Shown piece after piece: positions 19,213-27,432 of a DNA stretch of 64,000 nucleotides. Numbering within the stretch: position 1 is the first letter of the stretch; every line of letters begins with the position of its first letter. The stretch comes from DAOTVD01 sp034437075. GTDB lineage: Bacteria > Chloroflexota > Anaerolineae > Aggregatilineales > J027. Location: contig DAOTVD010000427.1 in the NCBI GenBank assembly GCA_034437075.1, positions 19,704 through 83,703 on the forward strand. Direction: 5' to 3'. Position numbers and translations under genes: made by a program. The notes beneath the pieces were generated by a model. That model had not been told where the DNA came from. It ran no database searches and saw only the letters and a program-made list of their open reading frames with translations.

Positions 19213-20415
19213 ATGAGCCAGACTGAAACAAACCCGAATACACCAACGTTCAATGTTCTATTTTTCGGTGCGCTCGGCATCGGACTCATCGGTATCGTGA
19301 TTGGCCTGATCGGCGCCACATCCGACGCCGACCTCTTCTGGCAAGCCTATCTCATCGGCTTCCTGTTTTGGCTGCAACTCGCTTTGGGGTGTTTGGCCTG
19401 GTTGCTGCTGGCAAACGTGCTCGATGCGCGATGGGTCTATGTCGTTAAGCGGTTTGCTGCGGCTGGTGCTCGAACCATACCGCTTTTGGCCGTGCTGTCC
19501 ATCCCCTTGATTATCGCTCAGCAAGAAGTATTCCCCTGGGCTGCCGAGGGCGTCGAATTAGGCGATGAAAAAGCAATCTGGCTCGCGCCGGGGTTCTTCG
19601 CTGTTCGCGTTATTTTGTATTTCGTGGTATGGACCATTTTTGCCTATCTGCTGACGGGGTGGTCTTATGCGGCTGACCGCGACCGCGAGAATTACAATCG
19701 CCCGCGTGCCGTGCAATTTGGCATCTTGGGCATTATTGTTTATTTCCTCGTCACGAGCTTAGCGGCTTTTGATCTGTGGATGTTTCTCGATTACGAGTCG
19801 TTTTCCAGCATTTTCGGCTGGTTAGCTATCAGCCAATTTGCCTTGGCCGCGCTGTCCTTTATCTTGATGATTGCCGCCTTCTTTTGGGATGATGAAGCGT
19901 ATAGCAAAGTCGCTACGCCGAAAGCCATTGGCGACATCAGCAGCTTGTTGATTGTTAGCATCCTGGTATGGGGCTATCTGTCGCTGATGCAATTCATCGT
20001 GATGTGGTCGGGCAATATTCCGGACAAGGTCAATCTATATGCCCGCCGTGCGGAATACGATGCCTTACTCGTGTCTATCGTGCTCTTCCACGCGATTGCC
20101 TTTATCGTGTTGATTATCCCCGGCATTAAACGTCTTCGCCCGGTGCTATCTGGCATTGCCGCGCTCGTGTTTTTGATGCGCATTGTCGAAGTATTCTGGT
20201 TCGTACTGCCGGTGACCAATCCTGAAGTGGCTTTCCAAGGGTGGGAATTTGCGATGCTGGTCGGCTTTGGCGGCTTTTGGGTGGCCATGTTCATGTGGTT
20301 GATGTTCCAAAATCCGCTGGTGCCGCTGAATGACACCTCCTTAGAACGACATATGGAAAGCGGTGAACACGAGCGCTATACATCAGACGGCAACATTCGT
20401 CCGGTAGCAGGCTAG
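19213..20415 (+). CDS. actF: Alternative complex III subunit ActF (quinol-binding membrane subunit)
   Basis: This integral membrane protein has about ten helices and 400 aa, the size of ActF. Conserved features include AAFDLWMFLDYESFSSIFGW in the middle, DISSLLIVSILVWGYLSLMQF and the IVMWSGNIPDKV segment, and LMRIVEVFWFVLPV near the C terminus. ActF pairs with ActC in the NrfD-like membrane module that oxidises quinol. The start at 19213 is preferred over 19195 because GGAAAAGGA lies 2 bp upstream of the chosen ATG region. It is about 22 kb from the other act genes and on the opposite strand, leading a block with a PucC-like protein. Confidence 0.85.
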   Translation: MSQTETNPNTPTFNVLFFGALGIGLIGIVIGLIGATSDADLFWQAYLIGFLFWLQLALGCLAWLLLANVLDARWVYVVKRFAAAGARTIPLLAVLSIPLIIAQQEVFPWAAEGVELGDEKAIWLAPGFFAVRVILYFVVWTIFAYLLTGWSYAADRDRENYNRPRAVQFGILGIIVYFLVTSLAAFDLWMFLDYESFSSIFGWLAISQFALAALSFILMIAAFFWDDEAYSKVATPKAIGDISSLLIVSILVWGYLSLMQFIVMWSGNIPDKVNLYARRAEYDALLVSIVLFHAIAFIVLIIPGIKRLRPVLSGIAALVFLMRIVEVFWFVLPVTNPEVAFQGWEFAMLVGFGGFWVAMFMWLMFQNPLVPLNDTSLERHMESGEHERYTSDGNIRPVAG

Positions 20416-20483
20416 CACTTGCATTGATGTTGCGTCACTAAAATAGACCAATCATTGAAGCATCCATAACCCAAAGGGGGATT

Positions 20484-21875
20484 ATGACCGCAACCACAAA
20501 CTTGGTCTGGCGCGCGTTGCGCGCATCTCTGAAAACCATCCGGCTCGCCCTGCCCAAATTAGGGGTGGGCTGGATGTTTGCCTTGTTGACCATCGACTTC
20601 AACCGCATTGCCATTCATGAACTGGGCATCACGGCGGTGTTAGTGACGTCTATGCTCGCGTTGCATTACTTTTTGTCACCGTTTCAAGTTATTTCCGGGC
20701 GCTTTACCGATCAGCATCCCATCGGCGGCTATCGCCGAACGCCGTATTTGCTCGTTAGCGCAATTTTGGGAAGTTTGCTATTCGTGGCTTTGCCCAGCAT
20801 CGCGCAAAGCATGGGCGATGGTGAAGCATTGGGCTTTATCGCTGGCGTAGGGCTTTTTCTGTTATACGGCATCTTGATAGCCGTTATTGGCGATACGCAT
20901 CATGCGCTCATTGCCGAAGTAACCGAGCCCGAAGCACGCGGGACTGTGATTTCTGTCGTGTGGACGATCACGATCTTAAGTACCATCATTGCCGCTGGGG
21001 TCATGAATAGTGTGCGCACGGAATACAGCCCCGAAGCCATGCAAAGTCTGTATAACCTGACGCCTTTTATCGTCATTATCTCAGCTTTTCTAGGTGTCAT
21101 CGGCATAGAAAAACGCCTGACCAAAGACGAAGTTCAGGCCCTAAAAACCCAAAATAACCCGGTAATCCCCTCGGGGAACGGCATTCAAGCGGCACGTGCT
21201 GTACTGCGCGAAAACGCCCAAGCGCGCGGCTTCTTCGCGTTTATCTTTATCGCCATTCTCGCGATCTTTTTACAGGATAATATCCTCGAAGTGTTCGGCG
21301 CCGAAGTTTTCGACTTGAACGTGAGTGAAACCACCCAATTCCAGCCAACCTGGGGCGGCGGTGTGCTCATCGGCATGCTCTTCATGGGCGTGGCCTGTGC
21401 GGTTAAACCGTTCAGGAAACGCACCATCGCGCTAATCGGCAGCCTGGGAACAGCCTTAGGAATGGCGATTCTCGCCACCTGCGCGGCCTTAGAGTTTCAA
21501 GCGGGCGTCCTGCCGGCGCTGTTCTTCATGGGTCTGTTTACGGGTTTTTTCAACGTGGGCGCGCTCTCCATGATGATGGATATGACCGTCGAAGGAGCTA
21601 CTGGCCTTTACATGGGTATGTGGGGCATGGCCCAAGCCTTAGGTAACGGAGTAGCGGCTTTTGGGGGCGGTGCATTGCATACGGCCTTCATTGAAAGTGG
21701 CCTGCTAGCGCCGCATATCGCCTATTTTGGTATCTTCAGCCTAGAAGCCCTCGGCATGTTAACCGCTGCTTATTTGCTCTGGCATATCAGCGTGACGCGC
21801 TTTCATGATGTGCAAGATGAAAAGCTCACCCGCCAAGATACCCTACGCGCCATGGAAGCTGGAGCAATCGCCTGA
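20484..21875 (+). CDS. BCD/PucC-family MFS protein
   Basis: This 463-aa twelve-helix membrane protein is of the bacteriochlorophyll delivery (BCD) family that includes PucC and LhaA. The family opening is visible as LALPKLGVGWMFALLTIDFN followed by a helix and GRFTDQHPIGGYRRTPYLL. Glycine-rich helices near the C terminus (TGLYMGMWGMAQALGNG) also match. Family members are thought to help insert or assemble light-harvesting complexes. Its placement after actF and before pigment-type enzymes supports a photosynthetic role. A second member lies at 25972-27426. The ATG overlaps no other gene; GGGGG precedes the start. Confidence 0.82.
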   Translation: MTATTNLVWRALRASLKTIRLALPKLGVGWMFALLTIDFNRIAIHELGITAVLVTSMLALHYFLSPFQVISGRFTDQHPIGGYRRTPYLLVSAILGSLLFVALPSIAQSMGDGEALGFIAGVGLFLLYGILIAVIGDTHHALIAEVTEPEARGTVISVVWTITILSTIIAAGVMNSVRTEYSPEAMQSLYNLTPFIVIISAFLGVIGIEKRLTKDEVQALKTQNNPVIPSGNGIQAARAVLRENAQARGFFAFIFIAILAIFLQDNILEVFGAEVFDLNVSETTQFQPTWGGGVLIGMLFMGVACAVKPFRKRTIALIGSLGTALGMAILATCAALEFQAGVLPALFFMGLFTGFFNVGALSMMMDMTVEGATGLYMGMWGMAQALGNGVAAFGGGALHTAFIESGLLAPHIAYFGIFSLEALGMLTAAYLLWHISVTRFHDVQDEKLTRQDTLRAMEAGAIA

Positions 21876-22672
21876 TGCCGGATACCGATTTTTCGTTTGA
21901 CGCGCGTATCGCGGGCCTTTACAACCGCCAGCGCGCGCATCCCGAAGATGTCTCGCGCAGTATTGGTGAGGCCATCACGATGATTACAGGCGAGAATGCG
22001 CGCGTGCTCGAAATGGGCGTTGGAACGGGGCGTATTGCATACCCGGTTGCAGCGGCAGGCGCACGTGTTGTCGGCTTCGATCTCTCCGCCGAGATGCTAG
22101 CTCACACCGCCGCCAACCAACAGCCTGATAGGCGTGGCAACCTAGCACTTTTGCAAGCGAATATGGAAGCAATGCCTTTCGCCAGTAACATCTTTGATGC
22201 CGTGCTGGCGGTGCACGTCCTGCATTTATCCAAAGATTTAGCGCGCGTCTTGCACGAAATCGGGCGCGTCTTGCATTCGGGTGGCGCGTTCATCCAGGGC
22301 AACGATTGGATGGACCCAGAATCCGTCATTGGCGCTTTGCGCGACCACTTGCGGACGTTGGCCATGAAACATGCTAAGAATCTGATGCCGCCATCCGCTG
22401 GTGTGCCCCTGGCCCAAACGCTTGCCGAACTAGGCGGTACGGAAGTCAGCGAACAGATTGCGGCAGAATGGACCGTCTACATCAGCCCAGAGGAACGCTT
22501 GCAAGCTGTAGCCAACAAAATCGACGCGGAAAGCTGGATTATCCCGGATCATTTATTCGATACGATATTGGGCGAATTGCGCGAATTTGCCGCGCAAAGA
22601 TGGCCCGATTTAGAAGCCAAGCAGGCGGTCACGCGCCGCTTTACGCTAAAGGTGACGCGCGGAACGTGGTAA
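21875..22672 (+). CDS. Class I SAM-dependent methyltransferase
   Basis: The 265-aa protein has SAM motif I VLEMGVGTGRIAYPV near residue 45, an acidic motif II VVGFDLSAEML, and post-motif segments VLAVHVLHLSKDL and IGRVLHSGGAF. It matches the UbiE/Methyltransf_11 type, not BchM or BchU as far as I can recognise. The start overlaps the MFS stop by one base, and the flavoprotein start lies within its last codons, so the genes are tightly coupled. A substrate among isoprenoid quinones, pigments or lipids is likely but not shown. Confidence 0.8.
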   Translation: MPDTDFSFDARIAGLYNRQRAHPEDVSRSIGEAITMITGENARVLEMGVGTGRIAYPVAAAGARVVGFDLSAEMLAHTAANQQPDRRGNLALLQANMEAMPFASNIFDAVLAVHVLHLSKDLARVLHEIGRVLHSGGAFIQGNDWMDPESVIGALRDHLRTLAMKHAKNLMPPSAGVPLAQTLAELGGTEVSEQIAAEWTVYISPEERLQAVANKIDAESWIIPDHLFDTILGELREFAAQRWPDLEAKQAVTRRFTLKVTRGTW

Positions 22673-23841
22673 ACGAGCGCTATAAGGTCATCATCGTGGG
22701 TGGGGGGCCAACGGGCCTAGCCACTGCTTTGTATATGGCACACCATGCGCCAGAATTGGCCGCGCAGACGCTCATCATTGAGTCTAAATCTTATCCTCGG
22801 CCTAAGCTATGTGGCGGCGGAATCACCGTCCATGGCGCAGCCCTGCTAGAGTCGCTCGACCTGAACGATTTGAATATCCGCACTTACGATGTGCATCGTT
22901 TAGAGTTCCGGCTTGGGCAATACAGCTTTACGATTGAATATCCCGACGTCATGCGCGTGGTCGAACGTAGCGCGTTCGATGCCGCTATCGCGGATGCGGT
23001 CGCGGCGCAGGGTGTGCCCATGCGCACTGGCGAGCGCGTGCTGGATGTGCGCGTCGAGACAGATGGCGTCATACTCACTACCGATCAAAACGACTATCAA
23101 TGCGATGTGGTCGTTGCCGCCGACGGTGCGAATAGCACGATTCGGCGTAAATTGGGCATGTTCAGCACAGTTGGCATTGCGCGCTTGCTCAAAGTCGTGC
23201 GCACTGTCTCGCCGGATGCTGAACCCCTATGGCAAGACCATACCGCTGTGTTTGATTTCTCCTGCGTGCTGCAAGGTGTCCAGGGATATATGTGGGACTT
23301 TCCGTGTTTTGCGGGGGAAGAACCCTGCATGAACTATGGCATTTTTGATAGCCGCATCGCGCCGGATGCACCCAGCCAGCAAAACCAAGGCCATGGGCAT
23401 TTCAAACACACCTTTGCCCAGGGCTTGAAGGAGCGAAACATCAACCTTGATGATTTGACGCTGCAAGGGCACCCGGTGCGCTGGTTCCATCCACAGGCGG
23501 AATTCTCACGGCCACGGGTTCTACTGGCCGGGGATGCTGCTGGTGTTGATCCTTTGTTTGCAGAAGGTATCTCGTACGGCATGCAATATAGCAGCCTTGT
23601 CGTCGATAGCCTGCAAGATGCTTTTGCACGCGGTGATTTTGCATTCACCGATTATCGACAGCGTATACTCACCCACGAATTGGGTAAGTTACTCAAGCGG
23701 CGTGCCTGGGTCGCCGAAAGCTTATACCGATACCGTTATCCCTGGTTTTGGCGCATGATGTGGGGCGGTGCCAACATCGCCTCAAAGCCAATTCAAAGGC
23801 GGTTTGGTGCCTATTTAGCGTTGCTGCCTCCCCCTGCATAG
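22666..23841 (+). CDS. Geranylgeranyl reductase-family flavoprotein
   Basis: This 391-aa FAD-dependent oxidoreductase begins with the dinucleotide-binding motif VIIVGGGPTGLATALYM and has RPKLCGGGITVHG (the family's CGG pocket) and the C-terminal FAD motif VLLAGDAAGVDPLFAEGISY. It is distinct from the BchP at 35937. Family members saturate isoprenoid chains of pigments, quinones or archaeal lipids. GTG at 22666 is chosen because upstream codons lie inside the methyltransferase gene and the protein then starts right before the FAD motif. With the neighbouring methyltransferase it may tailor menaquinone or a pigment tail. Confidence 0.78.
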   Translation: MVNERYKVIIVGGGPTGLATALYMAHHAPELAAQTLIIESKSYPRPKLCGGGITVHGAALLESLDLNDLNIRTYDVHRLEFRLGQYSFTIEYPDVMRVVERSAFDAAIADAVAAQGVPMRTGERVLDVRVETDGVILTTDQNDYQCDVVVAADGANSTIRRKLGMFSTVGIARLLKVVRTVSPDAEPLWQDHTAVFDFSCVLQGVQGYMWDFPCFAGEEPCMNYGIFDSRIAPDAPSQQNQGHGHFKHTFAQGLKERNINLDDLTLQGHPVRWFHPQAEFSRPRVLLAGDAAGVDPLFAEGISYGMQYSSLVVDSLQDAFARGDFAFTDYRQRILTHELGKLLKRRAWVAESLYRYRYPWFWRMMWGGANIASKPIQRRFGAYLALLPPPA

Positions 23842-23890
23842 GGTGATGAGCATACGCTAAAAATTGCTCGCAATAGGGCCAATATGGTTC

Positions 23891-23896
23891 TATAAT
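23891..23896 (+). promoter_or_regulatory. Consensus -10 box for the 30-aa peptide gene
   Basis: A perfect TATAAT lies 45 bp before the ATG of the 30-residue peptide gene. No strong -35 is at the expected distance. Together with the GGAGGT ribosome site at 23927-23932 it suggests independent, strong expression of the peptide. Confidence 0.5.
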
Positions 23897-23940
23897 ATAA
23901 GAAGCGCTTTTCTGGATATAACCTCTGGAGGTTAAATATT

Positions 23941-24033
23941 ATGAAGCAAGAAACCGCTAATTGGGTCGTCCCCGTCGTAGGTACCGCCATTGTCTGGGTC
24001 TGGATTTTCGTGCTGATGGCCGCTGCTGGCTAA
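23941..24033 (+). CDS. 30-residue single-helix membrane peptide
   Basis: The short gene is preceded by a strong GGAGGT site with 8-bp spacing and by a TATAAT box. The peptide starts MKQETANWVVP, then has one hydrophobic, Trp-containing helix (VVGTAIVWVWIFVLMAAAG), and ends at the helix. There is no His, so it is not a normal light-harvesting apoprotein. Tiny single-helix subunits occur in RC-LH and other photosynthetic complexes, and this gene sits at the junction of two photosynthetic gene blocks, so an accessory subunit of the RC-LH or of ACIII is plausible. The function is unproved. Confidence 0.6.
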   Translation: MKQETANWVVPVVGTAIVWVWIFVLMAAAG

Positions 24034-24039
24034 GCAAAG

Positions 24040-24070
24040 AAAAAGGGCGGGGCATTCGGTGCCCTGCCCT
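24040..24070 (-). terminator. Terminator at the end of the 25-kb minus-strand photosynthesis run
   Basis: On the minus strand GGGCAGGGCA pairs with TGCCCCGCCC (one G-U pair) and is followed by TTTTTCTTT. It lies about 40 bp beyond the hydrolase stop. It also faces the end of the 30-aa peptide gene. Confidence 0.75.
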
Positions 24071-24108
24071 CCCCTAAATCCGCCTTTTTGCCCTGCATAC
24101 CCCACAAC

Positions 24109-25083
24109 TTAAGACTCACTAGCCGCCCAAAACTCATCGAGCGCTTGGCTGCATTCGTGCGGTTTTTCCCAATGAGGTAAGCTGCCGGTCGGAACAATGC
24201 GCTTAGCTTGCCAGTTGTCGTGTTTTTCGACAAATCCCGGTAATGCCTCGAAACTGACGTTAGCATCCCGATCATACAGCACTAGAACAGGCATGGTCAG
24301 TTTGCTGTATATCGAAGCCCGTACGCCCACCGTGAACAACTGCCCAGAAATAAAATAAAGCGGGGCATGTTTAGCGCCTGGCTGGTGGGCCGTGGCATAG
24401 GCATAATCAACATAGCCATCTGGAATATCGCCCACGAAGAGCTTAGCCACGAAATACTGCATAAAGGCGCGCGTCACGAGTAAATCAAAAAGCGCCTGGC
24501 TCCATAATGGCACGGTATAAATGCTATGTAGCGTTTCTTCGGGGAAATCGACATCTTGCGGGTTAAACCCTGTGGGGGAAATAAACGCCAGGCTACGGAA
24601 GCGTTCGGGCTGCTGCATCGCGGCGCGAGCAGCAAATTCTGCCCCCAGCGATAAAGCGATCACGTCGGCGGGTTCCTGGACGACATTTTCCAGAAATTCT
24701 AGAATCGCCGCCGCGAATAAGTCTGGCGTATAGCGCCGATCTTCGCGGCTGGAAAACCCATAGCCTGGCAAATCCAGCGCATAGATTGGGCGCGAACCGC
24801 GATAATGTTCGAAAAGGGGTTTCATTTCGTAGGCACTTGCCGCCGCGTTGATGCTATGCACTAGCACAAGAGGAGCCCCCGAGCCGGATTCATCTACGTA
24901 GTAATTCAAGACACCCGTTGTGGGGCTTTGAAAGCGTTCGTGCGGCGCGGGTAACGCGGGCGGCAGATAGACATTATGGTCAATGAAAAAGCGGCTATTG
25001 ACCCACCAAGCCCCCGTTGCGACCATACCTAAGCCTAAAACCGTCCCTAACAGCGAACCGCCATCTTTTTGTTCTTCGGACAT
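24109..25083 (-). CDS. Alpha/beta hydrolase, membrane-anchored
   Basis: The 324-aa protein starts at ATG 25083 (MSEEQKDGG), where the downstream sequence gives a predicted N-terminal membrane helix (SLLGTVLGLGMVATGAWWV), so it is probably anchored. The nucleophile elbow VIALSLGAEFAAR carries Ser, the acid loop lies near YDRDANV, and the catalytic His is in TGSLPHWEKP. It is the last gene of the photosynthesis run. A second hydrolase, the BchO-like one, lies upstream at 34214. Possible roles include pigment or lipid ester metabolism. The substrate is unknown. Confidence 0.72.
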   Translation of the reverse strand: MSEEQKDGGSLLGTVLGLGMVATGAWWVNSRFFIDHNVYLPPALPAPHERFQSPTTGVLNYYVDESGSGAPLVLVHSINAAASAYEMKPLFEHYRGSRPIYALDLPGYGFSSREDRRYTPDLFAAAILEFLENVVQEPADVIALSLGAEFAARAAMQQPERFRSLAFISPTGFNPQDVDFPEETLHSIYTVPLWSQALFDLLVTRAFMQYFVAKLFVGDIPDGYVDYAYATAHQPGAKHAPLYFISGQLFTVGVRASIYSKLTMPVLVLYDRDANVSFEALPGFVEKHDNWQAKRIVPTGSLPHWEKPHECSQALDEFWAASES

Positions 25084-25221
25084 ATTGCGCGTACTTTCTC
25101 CTTCATTGGTACAAGGTATCAAGACAACAACATCCCCAGCCATCATCCATTGTAGGCTAAGGATGTCGATAGATATCCAATTGTAGGGCGCAGCCAATTG
25201 ATTGGTTACGCCGCATTAGCC

Positions 25222-25365
25222 TTAGTCCATGTCGAACTTTTCGCCGTTTTCTTCCCAAGTCACCCAAACACTGAGCAACAAGGGCAAGAAAGGGGCCAAG
25301 GTAAGACCCAACATCGCCAAAAAGGTTACATTGAGCATCATGTCCCAAAAATCGGTAAACATCAT
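25222..25365 (-). CDS. 47-residue membrane peptide
   Basis: A short ORF fits tightly between the lipoprotein and hydrolase genes. It starts at ATG 25365 with AGGAG 10 bp upstream and ends 139 bp before the hydrolase start. The peptide begins MMFTDFWDMMLN and has a central hydrophobic helix (LAMLGLTLAPFLPLLLSVWV), then an acidic/basic tail EENGEKFDMD. I do not recognise a family. The ribosome site, spacing and position in the operon support a real gene; the role may be in the photosynthetic membrane. Confidence 0.55.
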   Translation of the reverse strand: MMFTDFWDMMLNVTFLAMLGLTLAPFLPLLLSVWVTWEENGEKFDMD

Positions 25366-25383
25366 AATGTATACGCTCCTATA

Positions 25384-25920
25384 CTATTGCTGCACGCTTA
25401 CCAGCGGCGCATCTTCTTGAATACGGTTCACTTCCGCCGAAGCGAATACATCCGGCAACATATCGACGAAGGCGTCGAACTGGGCTTCTTCTAAGCCAGA
25501 ATAATACGGGTCGATAGGGAAGTGGTAAATGAAATAGGTATCACTGGTATTCTTGAAGGAATAGAACTGGCCAGGATAGCTACCGATTTGCTCCCAATAT
25601 TGAGCATTCGAGAGCGCTTCAATGTAGAACAGCGGCTCGCCTTCTTCGTCGTCTTCCTGATCATCATCAAGATAACGGAAGGTTACCGAGTTACCACGAT
25701 TGAGCGTTTCCATCGAGCCGACCCATTCATCAGGTAGGGTAAGGGCCACATCATAGCGCGGGCCTTCATCGTTATTGTCCAAATAGCGTAATTCAAATTC
25801 TACGCGCTCATTTTCGATAAGCTCAACCTCACTACCGGGGCCGCCAAAGGTGTATTCGCTGCACCCCGCCAGGGCGAACAGCGCGATCAGAATTAAGATC
25901 ATAAAAGCGGATTTCGACAT
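25384..25920 (-). CDS. Lipoprotein of unknown function in the photosynthesis cluster
   Basis: This is a 178-aa exported lipoprotein with a hydrophobic signal ending in the lipobox LAGCSEY. The mature part is acidic and beta-rich with EYTFGGPGSEVEL and an EDDEEGEPLFYIE stretch. I do not recognise a domain. It is preceded by GGAGG just upstream of two ATGs; 25920 is chosen, with 25923 also possible. It lies 51 bp downstream of the MFS gene and leads into the 47-aa peptide, so it is probably co-transcribed with the bch genes. Confidence 0.65.
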   Translation of the reverse strand: MSKSAFMILILIALFALAGCSEYTFGGPGSEVELIENERVEFELRYLDNNDEGPRYDVALTLPDEWVGSMETLNRGNSVTFRYLDDDQEDDEEGEPLFYIEALSNAQYWEQIGSYPGQFYSFKNTSDTYFIYHFPIDPYYSGLEEAQFDAFVDMLPDVFASAEVNRIQEDAPLVSVQQ

Positions 25921-25971
25921 CATGCCTCCATCTAAAAAATTCAAGCCTTAGAAACGAAGCCTTCAAACGGG

Positions 25972-27426
25972 CTAAAATGCAAGCTGGTCAGCCGGAATTT
26001 CTTCCATACCAGCCCAGGGCATTCGTATCTCACGTACTTGTAGCCGTTTGCCAAAGCGTGACACCAACAGCAAGACGACAATCAGCAACAGAGACAGAGA
26101 CGTCATGTAAACAGCTGTGTAACCCAGTGCGATGTTATCTGTAAGATATTGTGTCACATCTCGTAACAAACCACCACCTATCACGCCAAACCCTTGCGCC
26201 AAGCCTTGTACAATGCCCCAAATACCCAAGAACAGACCGGCATGACTGATGTCAGTTAAAGACATCACGAGAATGACGCTACCTACCAAGAAAATACCCC
26301 GCCCCAGGCTGACCAAGGCAATCCCAATACTGAAGGATTGCGCGGTTTCGATATGACTGGCCATTGAGATCATCCCAAACCCGAGAAGACCCACGACACA
26401 GCCAATCCCAATCAGCGAGACGGGTGAACGTTTTCGCCACAGCAAGAAACCGGCTGAACCGACACCGCCCATCATCATGACACCCCATAAAGCCGTGAGG
26501 GACATCGTCTCAGAGACACTCATGCCCAGCACTTCGCCTCCATAGGGTTCTAGCAACACGTCATGCGTCGCGAAGGCCATTGTGGCGATAAAGATCATCA
26601 CAAACAGCGCTTTGAGGACTTCTTGTTCACTCAAGCGTTGGAGTGATTCACGCAGCGATAAGCGAACGCGCACCGTTTCGACGCGCGAGATCACGCGCCC
26701 GTTGGGCATTAAGCGTTCTTGCCCCCACAGCGCGATAACCGTTAGGATGACGAAAATAACAGCGGAAAGCTGCATCACTTGAATCAGCAATTGGTGCGAG
26801 TAGTTGATGAGCGCCGCGCTAACGATCACCGCACTCACGACTGTGCCCATGATGAGCATCACCCATAAGACGGTAATAACTTTGCCGCGTTCTTCTGGCG
26901 GAGTAATGTCGCTGACAATGGCAAGATAAACCGTTTCAACGATATTGATCCCGATACCGTACGCCAGGAAAATCCCCAGGCAAATGAACAAGGCTGGCCA
27001 AAACCCAATGCTGCCATCGCCACTGAGCAAAATCAGGGCAAAGGGCGCGCAGGCCAAACCGCCAAAGGTCAACATGACACCAAAGACAAGATAGGGTGTC
27101 CGCCAATGGCCCGCTGACCGGGCTTTATCCGAGTGATAGCCGATCATGACGCGCACGGGTGAAACAAAATAATGCATCGCGATCAGTACACCCACCGCCA
27201 CTGCCGGAATTTGCAAATCGGTAATAAGTACACGGTTCAGCGTGCCGGTAATCGGCGCCAGAGAAAGCCCCACACCAAATTGAATAAGCCCCAAGCGCAG
27301 AATACGTGCCCACCATTGGGCGTTGGGGTGCGCCTCGAACCATTCTGCTAATGTATCCAGCCCATTTTGCAAAGGGCGTGCGAGCAAAAGCAAGAGCGCT
27401 AACAATGGTTTCGGTATCGTGTTCAT
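25972..27426 (-). CDS. BCD/PucC-family MFS protein
   Basis: This 484-aa twelve-helix protein has family marks such as LRLGLIQFGVGLSLAPITGT, RVLITDLQIPAVAVG and GYHSDKARSAGHWRTPYLV. The C-terminal TDISHAGLFLGIWGIVQGLA segment also matches the PucC type. It follows bchZ by six bases. Members of this family assist assembly of light-harvesting complexes in other phototrophs. Two members in one window (the other at 20484) may serve different antenna or RC components. Confidence 0.85.
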   Translation of the reverse strand: MNTIPKPLLALLLLLARPLQNGLDTLAEWFEAHPNAQWWARILRLGLIQFGVGLSLAPITGTLNRVLITDLQIPAVAVGVLIAMHYFVSPVRVMIGYHSDKARSAGHWRTPYLVFGVMLTFGGLACAPFALILLSGDGSIGFWPALFICLGIFLAYGIGINIVETVYLAIVSDITPPEERGKVITVLWVMLIMGTVVSAVIVSAALINYSHQLLIQVMQLSAVIFVILTVIALWGQERLMPNGRVISRVETVRVRLSLRESLQRLSEQEVLKALFVMIFIATMAFATHDVLLEPYGGEVLGMSVSETMSLTALWGVMMMGGVGSAGFLLWRKRSPVSLIGIGCVVGLLGFGMISMASHIETAQSFSIGIALVSLGRGIFLVGSVILVMSLTDISHAGLFLGIWGIVQGLAQGFGVIGGGLLRDVTQYLTDNIALGYTAVYMTSLSLLLIVVLLLVSRFGKRLQVREIRMPWAGMEEIPADQLAF

Positions 27427-27432
27427 CGTGTG

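Noticed and set aside
22468..22665. An N-terminal extension of the flavoprotein frame
   Set aside because: It lies entirely within the methyltransferase gene and precedes the FAD motif with unrelated sequence; GTG at 22666 fits better.
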